From: Paludibacteraceae bacterium
GTDB taxonomy: Bacteria; Bacteroidota; Bacteroidia; Bacteroidales; Paludibacteraceae
Reading direction: 5' to 3'
Length of the DNA: 5,961 bases
NCBI GenBank assembly: GCA_023227695.1
Contig: JALNVE010000204.1
Span: 1 to 5,961 of the forward strand
Under the pieces are notes generated by a model. It was not told the DNA's origin. It saw only the letters and a program-made list of their open reading frames with translations, and did no database searches. Of the stretch, positions 5,961 to 5,961 are shown piece by piece. How positions within the stretch are numbered: position 1 is the stretch's first letter; each line of letters begins with the position of its first letter. Both the position numbers and the translations under genes were made by a program.

Positions 5961-5961
5961 T

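Overview
The window reads as a chromosomal stretch from a member of the Bacteroidota, most likely the order Bacteroidales. Three things point there. The promoters match the Bacteroidetes -7 consensus TAnnTTTG with an upstream TTTG/TTG. Start codons lack strong Shine-Dalgarno sequences. The penicillin-binding protein and the alpha-oxoamine synthase carry segments I associate with that phylum. The genus cannot be fixed from the sequence alone.

Layout, left to right. (1) Positions 1 to about 117 are the right end of an IS30-family insertion sequence: the transposase C-terminus is on the + strand and runs off the left edge. (2) Positions 118-244 are AT-rich and non-coding. (3) On the - strand, a five-helix Yip1-like membrane protein gene (731-1306) is followed 21 bp later by smpB (245-709), probably as one transcript. 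(4) The 188-bp gap at 1307-1494 holds two divergent Bacteroidetes-type promoters, one for the Yip1-smpB pair and one for the gene to the right. (5) A class A penicillin-binding protein (PBP1A-like, start ATG 1495) occupies the + strand to 3879. (6) A 111-bp spacer with repeated AATGC/GCATT inverted motifs precedes a PLP-dependent alpha-oxoamine synthase (3991-5262). Its last 20 bp overlap the start of a guanine-deaminase-type gene (5243-5728). (7) A strong rho-independent terminator (5794-5837) closes this block. (8) Directly after its T-tract lies a - strand transposase fragment that has lost its C-terminal part and runs off the right edge.

The genes are mainly housekeeping: rescue of stalled ribosomes (SmpB), peptidoglycan polymerisation and cross-linking (PBP1A), an acyl-CoA/amino-acid condensing enzyme that may feed sphingolipid-like or amino-lipid synthesis, and purine salvage or catabolism (guanine deaminase). 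They are bounded on both sides by insertion-sequence sequence of two different families. I found no CRISPR array, tRNA or rRNA, and nothing that clearly amounts to a new multi-gene system. The most unusual points are the Glu-Asp order at the PLP-binding motif of the oxoamine synthase and the transposase fragment ending exactly at the terminator.
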